Source: Roseomonas sp. (GTDB taxonomy: Bacteria > Pseudomonadota > Alphaproteobacteria > Acetobacterales > Acetobacteraceae). From it: a stretch of DNA of 10,300 nt. The stretch lies in the NCBI GenBank assembly GCA_020249415.1, contig JADCFR010000340.1:1-10300 (forward strand), read 5' to 3'. Shown piece after piece: positions 1 through 7,819 of the stretch (positions within the stretch are counted from its first letter, which is position 1; each line of letters starts with the position of its first letter). The notes under the pieces were generated by a model. That model made no database searches and was not told the DNA's origin. It saw nothing but the letters and a program-made list of their open reading frames with translations. Made by a program: the position numbers and the translations under genes.

Positions 1-341
1 GTGCTGCGGGCTCAGCACCGCCTGAACCCTCGCCAGAGGTCGGGCCCCCGAACCCGCGCCTGCGTGTTGACAGTGATTTGGGCGTTTTAGTCATTGAATT
101 CCGCGACACTACTGGCAAGATTTCGGCCAGTTTTCCATCACACCGAGAGCTAGAGGCTTATCGCGCTGCGCTCCTCTATGGCATTGGATTGCCAAGTGAC
201 TTCTCCCCCACTGGCCAATCCGCTCAGGCGCTTCTTAAAACCCGGCCCGCACTGCCCCCCCTGCAGGAGGCGCCGATCCCTCACGCTGAACGGGTAAGCT
301 TTGATAATACTGAAGGCCGTGGCGTGGATCGCGTCGCGTAA
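1..341 (+). CDS. C-terminal part of an unidentified protein (5' end outside window)
   Basis: The reading frame whose codons begin at base 3 is open from the left edge to the TAA at 339-341, giving 112 visible residues. A TTG at 78 could be a start, but the frame continues upstream without a stop and I see no ribosome binding site, so a longer gene entering from the left is more likely. The first 25 or so residues are rich in Pro, Ser and Ala, like a linker. Next comes a compact segment with the core VLVIEFRDTTGK (residues about 28-39), followed by an RELEAYRAAL helix-like stretch. The rest is low-complexity and Pro/Ala-rich. The beta-turn-beta look of the core faintly recalls FlaG-like proteins, but that is only a resemblance. 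Codons such as TTA, CTA, CGA and TCA are commoner than in the neighbouring genes. It converges on addA. I do not recognise the function. Confidence 0.6.
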   Translation, partial: AAGSAPPEPSPEVGPPNPRLRVDSDLGVLVIEFRDTTGKISASFPSHRELEAYRAALLYGIGLPSDFSPTGQSAQALLKTRPALPPLQEAPIPHAERVSFDNTEGRGVDRVA

Positions 342-382
342 CTCCGCACAGCGTCTTTCGCTATCGTGACCCGTGGCGGAGT
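341..382. other. Imperfect stem-loop just after the left-edge gene
   Basis: A 7-base inverted repeat, ACTCCGC (341-347) against GCGGAGT (376-382), encloses a smaller hairpin, AGCG (350-353) and CGCT (359-362) around the loop TCTTT. Its first base is the last base of the TAA stop codon. No T-run follows on either strand, so it is not a standard intrinsic terminator. It could help end transcription, protect the 3' end of the mRNA, or be chance in GC-rich DNA. Confidence 0.25.
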
Positions 383-431
383 CCTGGGATTAGTCGGTCT
401 TTCCTGAAGGTATCGCGCCTTTGACGCCAAT

Positions 432-462
432 GGCACAGCCCGGCCTACGCCGCTGTTGTGCT
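432..462. terminator. Possible bidirectional stem-loop between converging genes
   Basis: An outer stem GCACAGC (433-439) pairs with GTTGTGC (455-461) using one G-U pair. After a small internal loop, an inner stem CGGC (441-444) pairs with GCCG (449-452) around the tetraloop CTAC. It lies between the stop of the left gene and the stop of addA, where converging transcripts should end. Neither flank has a clear T-tract, so it would act weakly or with Rho. The rest of 342-520 shows no gene, RNA or promoter that I can support. Confidence 0.25.
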
Positions 463-520
463 GCAAATAATGCGGAGTGCTGGCAAACCCTGCGTGATGA
501 TCTGCGCGCGGAAATTTCGC

Positions 521-3500
521 CTATCCTTGGGGGGTAACCCAGCGTTCCCCGCCCCCCGGCGCATGCGGATCAAGTACCTCATCCGGCAAGGCCATAAACC
601 GCGCGCCGTAAGTCCAGACCAAGGCACATTCCACAACACGTCCCGGAAAGGCTGCACGCAGCAGCGCGCGATAGGCCGCCATTTGCCGCAAATAAAGTGG
701 TGCCACATCCGCCACCTGTTCCGGCGGCGGGCGATTGGTCTTGTAATCCAGCACCAGCACGCGATCGGTTTCTATCTTCAACCGGTCCACCTGGCCCGCA
801 ATCAGTCGGCCATGCACCTCACCCGCCAGGGGCGCTTCGGCCAGGCTGCCCGCACCAAGGGCTTCGCGCATCCAACCCTGGCGCAGCAGGTCCAAAACCT
901 CCTGCAAGGTGGCTTCCTGTTCTGCCCCTGAAAGCCCCGGCGCGCGGCGTGCAAGGAAGCGGCGCGAGAGTTCTTCCCACCCTGCCTCGGGATGTTCGGG
1001 TAGGCTTTGCAGCAGCGCATGCACCAGGCGCCCGCGTCGGAAGCGCAGCCCAAGCGGGTCTTGCGCCGGGCGCGGCGCCGCGGCGGGGGTTTCCTGTTCG
1101 CCGGGCAAAGCCGAGGGGGCAAGGCTGCCGGCAGGTGCTTCCTCGGCCAGTCTCTGCCAGGCCCAGGCGGGCGGGCGCGCCTCAGCGGCGCTGGCAAGCA
1201 AGGGGTCTTCCAGGCGGGGCGGCGCGGATTGCGGGGCGCTCAGGCTGAGCAGTTTCGGATCGTCGCCAAAACCATTGGCGGCAGCGCCAAAAGCAGCGGG
1301 GTCGAAGCTGGATGTCTCATGCCCCGCAAGCCGGGTGAATCCTTGCGTTACCAAATCATACCAGCAGCCTGCGGGCAGAGTCTTCAGGCTATTCCAGCCG
1401 CAAATGATCAGTCGATCTTCCGCGCGCGTCAGCGCCACATAGAGCAGCCGGTGTTCTTCTTCTGCTTCGCGTGCCTGATCCGCCTGGCGCTGCGCGGTCA
1501 GCGCGGGCGCTTCAAAGCCCTTGGTCTGTGGCGCCCATACGGGCAAGGGCGCATCGCCTTCTTCAAACCAGCGGAGCGTTTTGCTGTCCTGCGTTTTGCG
1601 TATGGTATCGGGCAGAATGACGATTGGCGCCTGCAAGCCCTTGGCGCCATGCACGGTCATGATGCGCACCACATCGCCCGCGGCTTCCGCTTCGCGCTTG
1701 ATCTCGGCCCCACCTTGCCGGAGCCAATGCACAAAGCCCTGCAGCGATGGCGGGTTGAGCTTTTCATGTTCCAGCGCGGCATTGAGCAATTCATCCAGCG
1801 GATCGCCCGCATCCGGCCCAAGCCGCGCCAGGATGCGCGCCCGCCCCGCGCGGGAATCAAGCGGGCCAGGCGCGCCGAGCACATCGGCAAACAGGCCATG
1901 GGGCGTGATGAAATCAAGCTGCGCCGCTTGCACTGACAACCAATCCGCCACGCGCCCGAAATCTGTCGCACTGCCACGATGCGCCATCAGCGCCGCATGC
2001 AGCGATGCTTTGCCGCGCCCATGCGCGAGGGTGAATAGCGCCGTCTCATCCAGCCCGATCAGCGGGGATTTGAGCAGTGCAGCGAGGGTCAAATCATCAT
2101 CCGGCAGTAGCAACCAGCCAGCGAGTGCAAGCATATCCTGCACCGCCAATTCATTCGCCAGCACCATACGGTCAATGCCGCCAACCGGGATGGAAAGCTT
2201 CTTCAATTCGCGCACGAGTGCGGGCGCAAAGCCACCGCGCTTGCGCCCACGGAGCAGCACCAGAATATCGCCGGGGCGAATGGGCCGGCCATGGGGCTGC
2301 GCATCTTCCTTGCCCTTTTCGATACGCGCCGGAAGGGTTTCGTGCTCCACCATGTGCTTGATGCGTTGCGCCAACGCCGCCGCCAGTGCCGGTGCCGCGC
2401 CTTCCGCCGCCACCGCCTGTTCAGGCGGCGCCCAATCGGGCGGCGGGTCGGCCTTCTCTACTTGCAGGATCGGCCAGAGTTCGACATTCCCGGCATGGCC
2501 CGCGCGATCCACGCGATGTTCCAGTTTTTTGTCTGCGGCAACACCATCACGCGCCGGCGCCTCAGCGAATACTGCATCCACCAGCGCCAGCACGGGCTGG
2601 GTGGAACGGAAGGAAACATCGAGCGGCACCGGGCGGAAATCCTGCCCGGATGATGTCACCACGCCTTCGTAATGCGATTTCTCCCGCACAAAGCCCTCGG
2701 CATCCGCGCCCTGGAAGGCATAGATGGATTGCTTCTGATCACCCACCGCGAAGATGCTGCGCTGTTCATCCCGCGCGCCAAGGCCCGCGAAGAATTCCGC
2801 TGATAACGCACGCACAATGCCCCATTGCTCCGGGTTGGAATCCTGCGCCTCATCCAACAGGATGTGATCCAACCCATCATCCAGCTTGTACATCACCCAG
2901 GCGCTGCCGGGATTATCCAGCAATTTGCGCGCGCCCGCGATCAGATCATCGTAATCGAGCAAGCCGGCATTTTCCTTCGCCGCCTGGTAGCGCCGCAGCA
3001 CCGGCGCGCCGATGGCGAAAAGCGCCAGGCTCGCTGCAAGCACGCGTGCGGCGGCGTGATCCTGATCCAAAACTTGCAAGCGCGCGGCTTCATCTTCCAT
3101 CAATCGCTGGATTTCGGCCTGCCTTGGTGCGGCGATGGATTTCGTCGCGAAGGTCTTGCGAATGCCACCCTCGGTCGTGAAGAAAATACGGCGCCATTCT
3201 GTATAGGCTTCCGCGCGTGCAGCGTGATCCCGCACCAGCCATGCCGCCATGGCGCCGGCAAGTTTTTGGTCATTTGTGCTGCCGCCCTTCAGTGTCTGCG
3301 CCGCCTGCCGCAACGCAGGTTCCTGATCCGGTGCGGCGATTTCTGCCAGAATCTCCGCCACTTCCGAACGTGCCGGAGAAAGCCCAAGCTTGCGCATCAA
3401 CGCCGCCCGCAGCCCTGCCATGCCTTGGCGTTTTTCTTCGGCCTCCAAAAACTTGCTGCTGGCGCCGGCCATGGTGTTGATCACCTCGGCAAAGCGCGTC

Positions 3501-4048
3501 GGCGCCTGATACTTCGCCAAAACCGCCAGCGCATCCTGCGCCGCCCCGCCCACCAGCAGCGCATCACGTTCGCGCGCCAAAAGCGCGCGGCCATCCTGTT
3601 CCTGCATGACAGCAAATTGCGGCGCGAGGCCCGCTTCCAGCGGAAAGCCGCGCAGCAGGGATTGCGCGAAACCATGCAGCGTTGAAATCCGCATGCCGCC
3701 GGGTTGTTCCAACACCTCCACAAACAAGCGCCGCGCCGCCGCCAGCCCCTCGCGTCCCGGTGCGGCACCTGTCAGCTTTTGCAATGTCGCTGCGAGCTTC
3801 GCATCATCCGCGACCGCCCATTCACCAAGCCTAAGCGCCAGGCGCGTCGCCATTTCCGCCGCGGCTGCCTTGGTGAAGGTCAGGCACAGGATGCGCCCCG
3901 GCGGCACACCTGCCAGCAATAACCTGAGTAACCTATCCGTCAGTAGCTTGGTTTTTCCCGAACCCGCCGAAGCCTCCACCCAGGCGGAGGCATTCGGATC
4001 GGCGGCGCTTGCCTGCGCAGCTTCGGCGCGTTGGCGGGCCTCGCTCAC
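521..4048 (-). CDS. addA: AddA, helicase-nuclease subunit for double-strand break repair
   Basis: AddA is the UvrD/Rep-type (SF1A) helicase and RecB-type nuclease subunit of AddAB, which unwinds and trims broken DNA ends in the cytoplasm to make 3' tails for RecA. The frame gives 1175 residues, normal for alphaproteobacterial AddA. Visible motifs in order are: Walker A ASAGSGKT (26-33), motif Ia LTFTKAAAAEM, Walker B DEAQD (399-403), motif III GDQKQSIYAFQG, motif IV SFRSTQ, motif V VRIMTVHGAKGLQ (794-806) and motif VI LLYVALTRAEDRL (868-880). The C-terminal nuclease domain shows His1010, Asp1088 in GQVDRL and Asp1101-Tyr-Lys1103, so the nuclease active site looks complete. The frame is open to an ATG at 4075. 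The GTG at 4048 is preferred because it overlaps the addB stop as GTGA, has GAGGAGG 7 bases upstream, and starts the protein MSEARQRAEAAQ. It is the last gene of the operon. Confidence 0.96.
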   Translation of the reverse strand: MSEARQRAEAAQASAADPNASAWVEASAGSGKTKLLTDRLLRLLLAGVPPGRILCLTFTKAAAAEMATRLALRLGEWAVADDAKLAATLQKLTGAAPGREGLAAARRLFVEVLEQPGGMRISTLHGFAQSLLRGFPLEAGLAPQFAVMQEQDGRALLARERDALLVGGAAQDALAVLAKYQAPTRFAEVINTMAGASSKFLEAEEKRQGMAGLRAALMRKLGLSPARSEVAEILAEIAAPDQEPALRQAAQTLKGGSTNDQKLAGAMAAWLVRDHAARAEAYTEWRRIFFTTEGGIRKTFATKSIAAPRQAEIQRLMEDEAARLQVLDQDHAAARVLAASLALFAIGAPVLRRYQAAKENAGLLDYDDLIAGARKLLDNPGSAWVMYKLDDGLDHILLDEAQDSNPEQWGIVRALSAEFFAGLGARDEQRSIFAVGDQKQSIYAFQGADAEGFVREKSHYEGVVTSSGQDFRPVPLDVSFRSTQPVLALVDAVFAEAPARDGVAADKKLEHRVDRAGHAGNVELWPILQVEKADPPPDWAPPEQAVAAEGAAPALAAALAQRIKHMVEHETLPARIEKGKEDAQPHGRPIRPGDILVLLRGRKRGGFAPALVRELKKLSIPVGGIDRMVLANELAVQDMLALAGWLLLPDDDLTLAALLKSPLIGLDETALFTLAHGRGKASLHAALMAHRGSATDFGRVADWLSVQAAQLDFITPHGLFADVLGAPGPLDSRAGRARILARLGPDAGDPLDELLNAALEHEKLNPPSLQGFVHWLRQGGAEIKREAEAAGDVVRIMTVHGAKGLQAPIVILPDTIRKTQDSKTLRWFEEGDAPLPVWAPQTKGFEAPALTAQRQADQAREAEEEHRLLYVALTRAEDRLIICGWNSLKTLPAGCWYDLVTQGFTRLAGHETSSFDPAAFGAAANGFGDDPKLLSLSAPQSAPPRLEDPLLASAAEARPPAWAWQRLAEEAPAGSLAPSALPGEQETPAAAPRPAQDPLGLRFRRGRLVHALLQSLPEHPEAGWEELSRRFLARRAPGLSGAEQEATLQEVLDLLRQGWMREALGAGSLAEAPLAGEVHGRLIAGQVDRLKIETDRVLVLDYKTNRPPPEQVADVAPLYLRQMAAYRALLRAAFPGRVVECALVWTYGARFMALPDEVLDPHAPGGGERWVTPQG

Positions 4049-7000
4049 GGAGCATCCTCCTCGCCAGAGGACCATTCATCCACCCGCGCCAGATGATCAT
4101 AATCATCGCCGGGCGTGCCGCGTGCGGGGTGCGGGCGGCTTTCAAAGGGCGCGTCACCCAGCAACATGCGCTCCGCCAGCGCCGTAATCCGTGTGCGGGC
4201 AAGATCAGCCCATACCCTGCCATCTTTCGTGGCGGCGCCCAGGTTTTCTTCCTCGCCCGGCTTTTCGCCGCCACTCAATTTCCAATAGACAAGTGCAGCG
4301 GCCTTGGCGTCTGCATTGATCGTCGGATAGCCGCCGGCTTCCAGGATCATCGCCTCCAAAGCCAATTGCGGCGCGGCACCTGTCATAACCTGGGGCGCTC
4401 CCGGCACCTGCCCGGTCTTGTAATCCAAAACGCGCCAGCCGCCGCCGGCCAATTCATCCAGCCGATCCGCCTTGGCCAGGATTTCAACCTCTCCGCCCGC
4501 CAAGTGCAGCAGGATGCTGCCTTCATGTTCCGTCAGGCAGCGCAGCAAGCCATTTTGTGCGCGCAGTTTTTCTTCTTCGGCAATCACGAATTCGCCCATG
4601 CGCGCCATGCGCGGCCCCCAAAAGGCGAGCACGCCGGGATGTACTGATTCCTTCTGCAAGGCCTCGGCACAGGCTTGCGCCCATAAGGCACGCGCCGCGG
4701 CAAGGCCGGGCCAGCCCGTGCCAAGCCCAGCCAGAAAAAACCGCATGGCGTGATGCACCAGCGTGCCATATTCCCGCGCGCCGATATCGGCATCCAGATC
4801 ATCAAGCGCCTGCAGGCGCAGGATACGTTTGGCGTAGAAGGCGTAAGGATCAGCGATAAGCTGCGTCGCGTCCGAAACACTCAAACGGCGCGGACGCACT
4901 GCCACCGGCGGGCGCGGCGCCGGGCGGCCCCAGGGCTTTGCGTCGCCTTCCGGCGCATCCAAACTTGCCGCCCAGCGCGCGGCGTCACTGGCGGGGATTT
5001 TGATCTCACCCTGACCCTTCAGGAAGGTTTCAAGGCGTGTCAGCCAACGTGTCGGCACGCTTGGCGCACCGCCACGTTTGCGCGCGCTGGACAGCACCAA
5101 TTCGCCGCCATGGCTTGCGGCATGGAAGAAATCCGCCGCCACACGGCCAATGCGCGCTTCCGGCGCCGGCAGGCCGAAACGCGCGCGCATCGGCCGGCTC
5201 ATCCAGGGACCGGGTTCCGTTGCTTGCGGCCAGATGTTTTCTTCCAGCGCACCCAGGATCACGCGATCGAAATGCTGCAAACGCGCTTCCAAAAGCCCCA
5301 GGATCGCAATGCGCGGATGCGCTGCCGCATCACGCCGCGCGCGAAACGGCGGCGCAATCGGTCCCGCCAACATGGCATCGAAGGCCGCCGGCCATTCGGC
5401 AGGCTTGATCGGCGGCACTTCCACCAGCGCCTCAGCAAGGGCGGCCAAATGCCGCGCCAAAGCCTCCCCTTCCTCACCGGCATAAAGCCTGAGGCCGCCC
5501 GGCACATCAGGTGTCGCGGCAAGCGCTTCCGCTGCCGCCAAATGGAGCGTCAGCAGATCAGCGGGCGGGCGCGCTGGGCTTGGCGGCAGGGCAGTAAAAT
5601 CGCCAAGTGCCGAGTGCAAGGCATCCAACAAGCCAGGCAATGCGGTATCGCCCTTGGGCAAGGCGGCGCGCAGCGCACCAAGCCCTGCTGCCGGGCGCGG
5701 CCCGCGCAAGCATTTCCTCTCCAGGGCGCGCACCGAATCAAGCCAGGCGCCGCGCTCCAAGCCCGCGCTGCATAGCGGATGCTTCAAGACTGCCAGCAAG
5801 GGCGCAGGCGCGAAGGCATCCGCCACCATGCGCGCGATCAGGCGCAGAAACGCCGCCGCTGGCGCATCGGCCAAGGGCGCGCCGGCGCTGTCATCGGCGG
5901 TGATGCCATGGCGCGCGAGCTCTGCCGCCACACGCCGCGCCAAATCGCGATCTGGGGTGATCAAGGCGGCGCGCTTGCCGGGGACCTCCATCGCTTCGCG
6001 CAGCAAAAGCGCAATGCCAGTGGCTTCCTGCTGCGCATCGGCGGCTTCAAGCCGGCTGATGCCAGCAAGTGCGGCCTGCCAGCGCGGCGCATCGCGTTCG
6101 GCCCAAATCTCCAAACCCTCAGCGGGGCGGAGGCTGCGTGCCAGCATCACAGCGCGATCGGCGGGCGCGCCTCCGTGATCCGAAGTGCTCCATGGGCGCG
6201 GCGCATTGGGTTCCACGCCAAGATCAGCCAGCAATTTCAATTGACCGGCAAAGGGATGGCTCGGCGCGCGACGAATGGCCTCAGCAAGGCTTGGCGTGAT
6301 GGGTTCGGCCATGCCTTGCAGCACCAGCGCGCCATTGGGCAGGTTCGCAATGCAGCGGAGAAAGGCAGTCGCGGCGGGAATGGTACCGCCCGCACCAATG
6401 CCGGCGGCGATCAGCTTTTCGCGCGGTGGTGCCGCTTCCAGGGCGCGGCGTTGCGCAATCAACGCGCGCACACGCGCCAGGCCAAGATCCATCAGGCGCC
6501 GGTTTTGCAGCCAGCCATTCCAATCGCGCACCACCGCCTGCAATAGCTTCGTGGTGATCTGCCAATGTACCGCCAATTTATCCGGCACCAGCCCATCCAG
6601 GCGCGCGAGCCAGCTTCCCGCGAAATCCAGCGGGTCCGCGGTTTCAATCAGGTCAAGATCAGCTTCTTCAAAGGCAATTTCATCGAAAAGCGTCGCAAGC
6701 TCTCCGGCCAATAGCCAGGCTTGCTCGGCGCCAAGCGGCCCGCCGAAGCGGCGCGGAATGCCAAGCACAATGCGCGATAGCACTGATTGCCGCGTCAGCG
6801 GTGCCACTGCCGGTGGCAGGTCCAGCAAAGCGGGCAGCGCCAATTCATCCGCTTCTTCCACCGAAAGCCCGGGCAGCGCGCGCATGCGCGGCAGCAAGAG
6901 CGCGCGGCCTTCCGCTGCGGTCAGGAAGGCTTCGCGCAAGGCACGCGCGGCGCGGCGCGTTGGCAGCAGCAGCGTATAGGTAGCGAGTGCGGCAGGATCA

Positions 7001-7080
7001 TTGCGCGGCGTTTGTGCAAGCAACCCCTCGGCCAGCGCGGGCAGGAAGCGCTGATGTGCGGGGATCGTGAAAACGCGCAA
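4045..7080 (-). CDS. addB: AddB, partner nuclease subunit of the AddAB complex
   Basis: AddB pairs with AddA. In the family it supplies a second RecB-type nuclease and an inactive helicase-like fold thought to scan DNA for the Chi signal. The product is 1011 residues, typical of the alphaproteobacterial branch. The N-terminus RVFTIPAHQRFL replaces the usual Walker A region and contains no GKT/GKS, so it should not bind ATP there. A middle stretch ILGALEENIWPQ and a helicase-like SSARKRGG follow. The nuclease domain shows YGTLVHHAMRFF with His776, Asp872 in KADRLDEL, and Asp886-Tyr-Lys888, a complete PD-(D/E)XK site. After it comes YDHLARVDEW near the end. The C-terminus has no cysteines, so the iron-sulphur cluster known from Bacillus AddB is absent, as I would expect in this branch. 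The start is a TTG 10 bases after the murU stop. No earlier start exists in frame before a stop at 7108-7110, and no clear ribosome site is seen. Confidence 0.95.
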   Translation of the reverse strand: MRVFTIPAHQRFLPALAEGLLAQTPRNDPAALATYTLLLPTRRAARALREAFLTAAEGRALLLPRMRALPGLSVEEADELALPALLDLPPAVAPLTRQSVLSRIVLGIPRRFGGPLGAEQAWLLAGELATLFDEIAFEEADLDLIETADPLDFAGSWLARLDGLVPDKLAVHWQITTKLLQAVVRDWNGWLQNRRLMDLGLARVRALIAQRRALEAAPPREKLIAAGIGAGGTIPAATAFLRCIANLPNGALVLQGMAEPITPSLAEAIRRAPSHPFAGQLKLLADLGVEPNAPRPWSTSDHGGAPADRAVMLARSLRPAEGLEIWAERDAPRWQAALAGISRLEAADAQQEATGIALLLREAMEVPGKRAALITPDRDLARRVAAELARHGITADDSAGAPLADAPAAAFLRLIARMVADAFAPAPLLAVLKHPLCSAGLERGAWLDSVRALERKCLRGPRPAAGLGALRAALPKGDTALPGLLDALHSALGDFTALPPSPARPPADLLTLHLAAAEALAATPDVPGGLRLYAGEEGEALARHLAALAEALVEVPPIKPAEWPAAFDAMLAGPIAPPFRARRDAAAHPRIAILGLLEARLQHFDRVILGALEENIWPQATEPGPWMSRPMRARFGLPAPEARIGRVAADFFHAASHGGELVLSSARKRGGAPSVPTRWLTRLETFLKGQGEIKIPASDAARWAASLDAPEGDAKPWGRPAPRPPVAVRPRRLSVSDATQLIADPYAFYAKRILRLQALDDLDADIGAREYGTLVHHAMRFFLAGLGTGWPGLAAARALWAQACAEALQKESVHPGVLAFWGPRMARMGEFVIAEEEKLRAQNGLLRCLTEHEGSILLHLAGGEVEILAKADRLDELAGGGWRVLDYKTGQVPGAPQVMTGAAPQLALEAMILEAGGYPTINADAKAAALVYWKLSGGEKPGEEENLGAATKDGRVWADLARTRITALAERMLLGDAPFESRPHPARGTPGDDYDHLARVDEWSSGEEDAP
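4056..4062 (-). promoter_or_regulatory. Ribosome binding site of addA
   Basis: On the minus strand the bases read GAGGAGG, a near-perfect Shine-Dalgarno sequence 7 bases before the GTG at 4048. It lies inside the last codons of addB. It decides against the upstream in-frame ATG at 4075, which would lie 5' of this site, and it favours translational coupling of addA to addB. Confidence 0.8.
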
Positions 7081-7090
7081 GGCGGGCGCT

Positions 7091-7819
7091 TTAGAACAAC
7101 GCGCGGATCACGCCGCTGCGCAAGACATCTTCGGCATGTTCCAGATCAGCGGGCGTGGAGAGATGAAACCACACGCCATCATGCACCAGCCCGTAAAGCC
7201 GCCCGGCTTCAATCGCGCGTTTCCAAAGCCTCATCAGGCTGAAGGCGCCGCTTGGTGCATCGGCAAACAACGCAGGCGAGAGGATTTGCACGCCACCGAA
7301 AAGATAGGGCGAGACCTCGCCTTCTTCCGGCCGGCGCAGCAGGCCAAGCGGGTCAAGCATGAAATCCCCGCGCCCGACCTCACCGGCGATTTGTGCCGTG
7401 CGGATCAGCAACAAAAGCCCATCCATGCGTTCGGGATCGAAGGCGGCGGCGAGGCGTTGCAAGGCAGGGTGCGGGCCATCCAGCCAAAAGGCATCGCCAT
7501 TCACCACCGCGAAGGGCGCATCGCCCAGCGCGGGCAGGGCGCGGGCCACGCCGCCACCGGTCTCGAGCAAAGTTTCCTCGCGTTGCAGCGTGATGCGTGG
7601 TGCGCTGCGTGCGGCCACACAGGCCGCGACCTGATCCGCCAGCCAATGCGCATTCACCACCGCATCAGTGACACCCGCATCGGTCAGGCGATCCAGCGCG
7701 TGATCAAGCAGGCTCCGCCCCGCCAAGGGCAGCAGGGGTTTGGGCATGGCTTCCGATAAGGGGCGCATGCGCGTGCCAAGGCCGGCCGCCAGAACCATGG
7801 CGCGGGAAAGGGTGATCAT
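7091..7819 (-). CDS. murU: MurU-type nucleotidyltransferase, N-acetylmuramate-1-phosphate uridylyltransferase
   Basis: By family and context this enzyme joins UTP and MurNAc alpha-1-phosphate to give UDP-MurNAc and pyrophosphate, the step after AmgK in cell-wall sugar recycling. The 242-residue product has the sugar-nucleotidyltransferase signature LAAGLGTRMRPLS (10-22) followed by MPKPLLPLAG with Lys27. It also has ETGGGVARAL (86-95), a nucleotide/sugar-binding loop, and VVNGDAFW with the metal-binding Asp109. PYLFGGVQILSP and a C-terminal WFHLSTPADLEHAE complete a single-domain enzyme without an acyltransferase tail. The frame is open further upstream to about 7996. The ATG at 7819 is chosen because it overlaps the amgK stop as ATGA, has AAGGAG 5 bases upstream, and gives the expected family N-terminus. 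A plain glucose-1-phosphate or mannose-1-phosphate transferase is the alternative from sequence alone; the adjacent amgK argues for MurU. Confidence 0.88.
   Translation of the reverse strand: MITLSRAMVLAAGLGTRMRPLSEAMPKPLLPLAGRSLLDHALDRLTDAGVTDAVVNAHWLADQVAACVAARSAPRITLQREETLLETGGGVARALPALGDAPFAVVNGDAFWLDGPHPALQRLAAAFDPERMDGLLLLIRTAQIAGEVGRGDFMLDPLGLLRRPEEGEVSPYLFGGVQILSPALFADAPSGAFSLMRLWKRAIEAGRLYGLVHDGVWFHLSTPADLEHAEDVLRSGVIRALF

Noticed and set aside
281..466. Small minus-strand frame of 61 codons over the convergent gap
   Set aside because: It has no ribosome site or recognisable motif and overlaps the end of the left-edge gene, so chance is the simpler explanation.
504..520. Palindrome GAAATTTC near the end of addA
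   Set aside because: Only 8 bases with no loop and mismatched flanks; it is neither a terminator nor a supported operator.
458..2672. Long plus-strand reading frames (up to about 380 codons) across addA
   Set aside because: They are antisense to a gene with a full set of helicase and nuclease motifs. Their products are Arg/Pro/Ala/Ser-rich with no domain, as expected from GC-rich DNA.
4750..6979. Plus-strand frames of 230-340 codons across addB
   Set aside because: They mirror the GC-rich codon pattern of addB, have no recognisable domain or ribosome site, and overlap each other in several frames.
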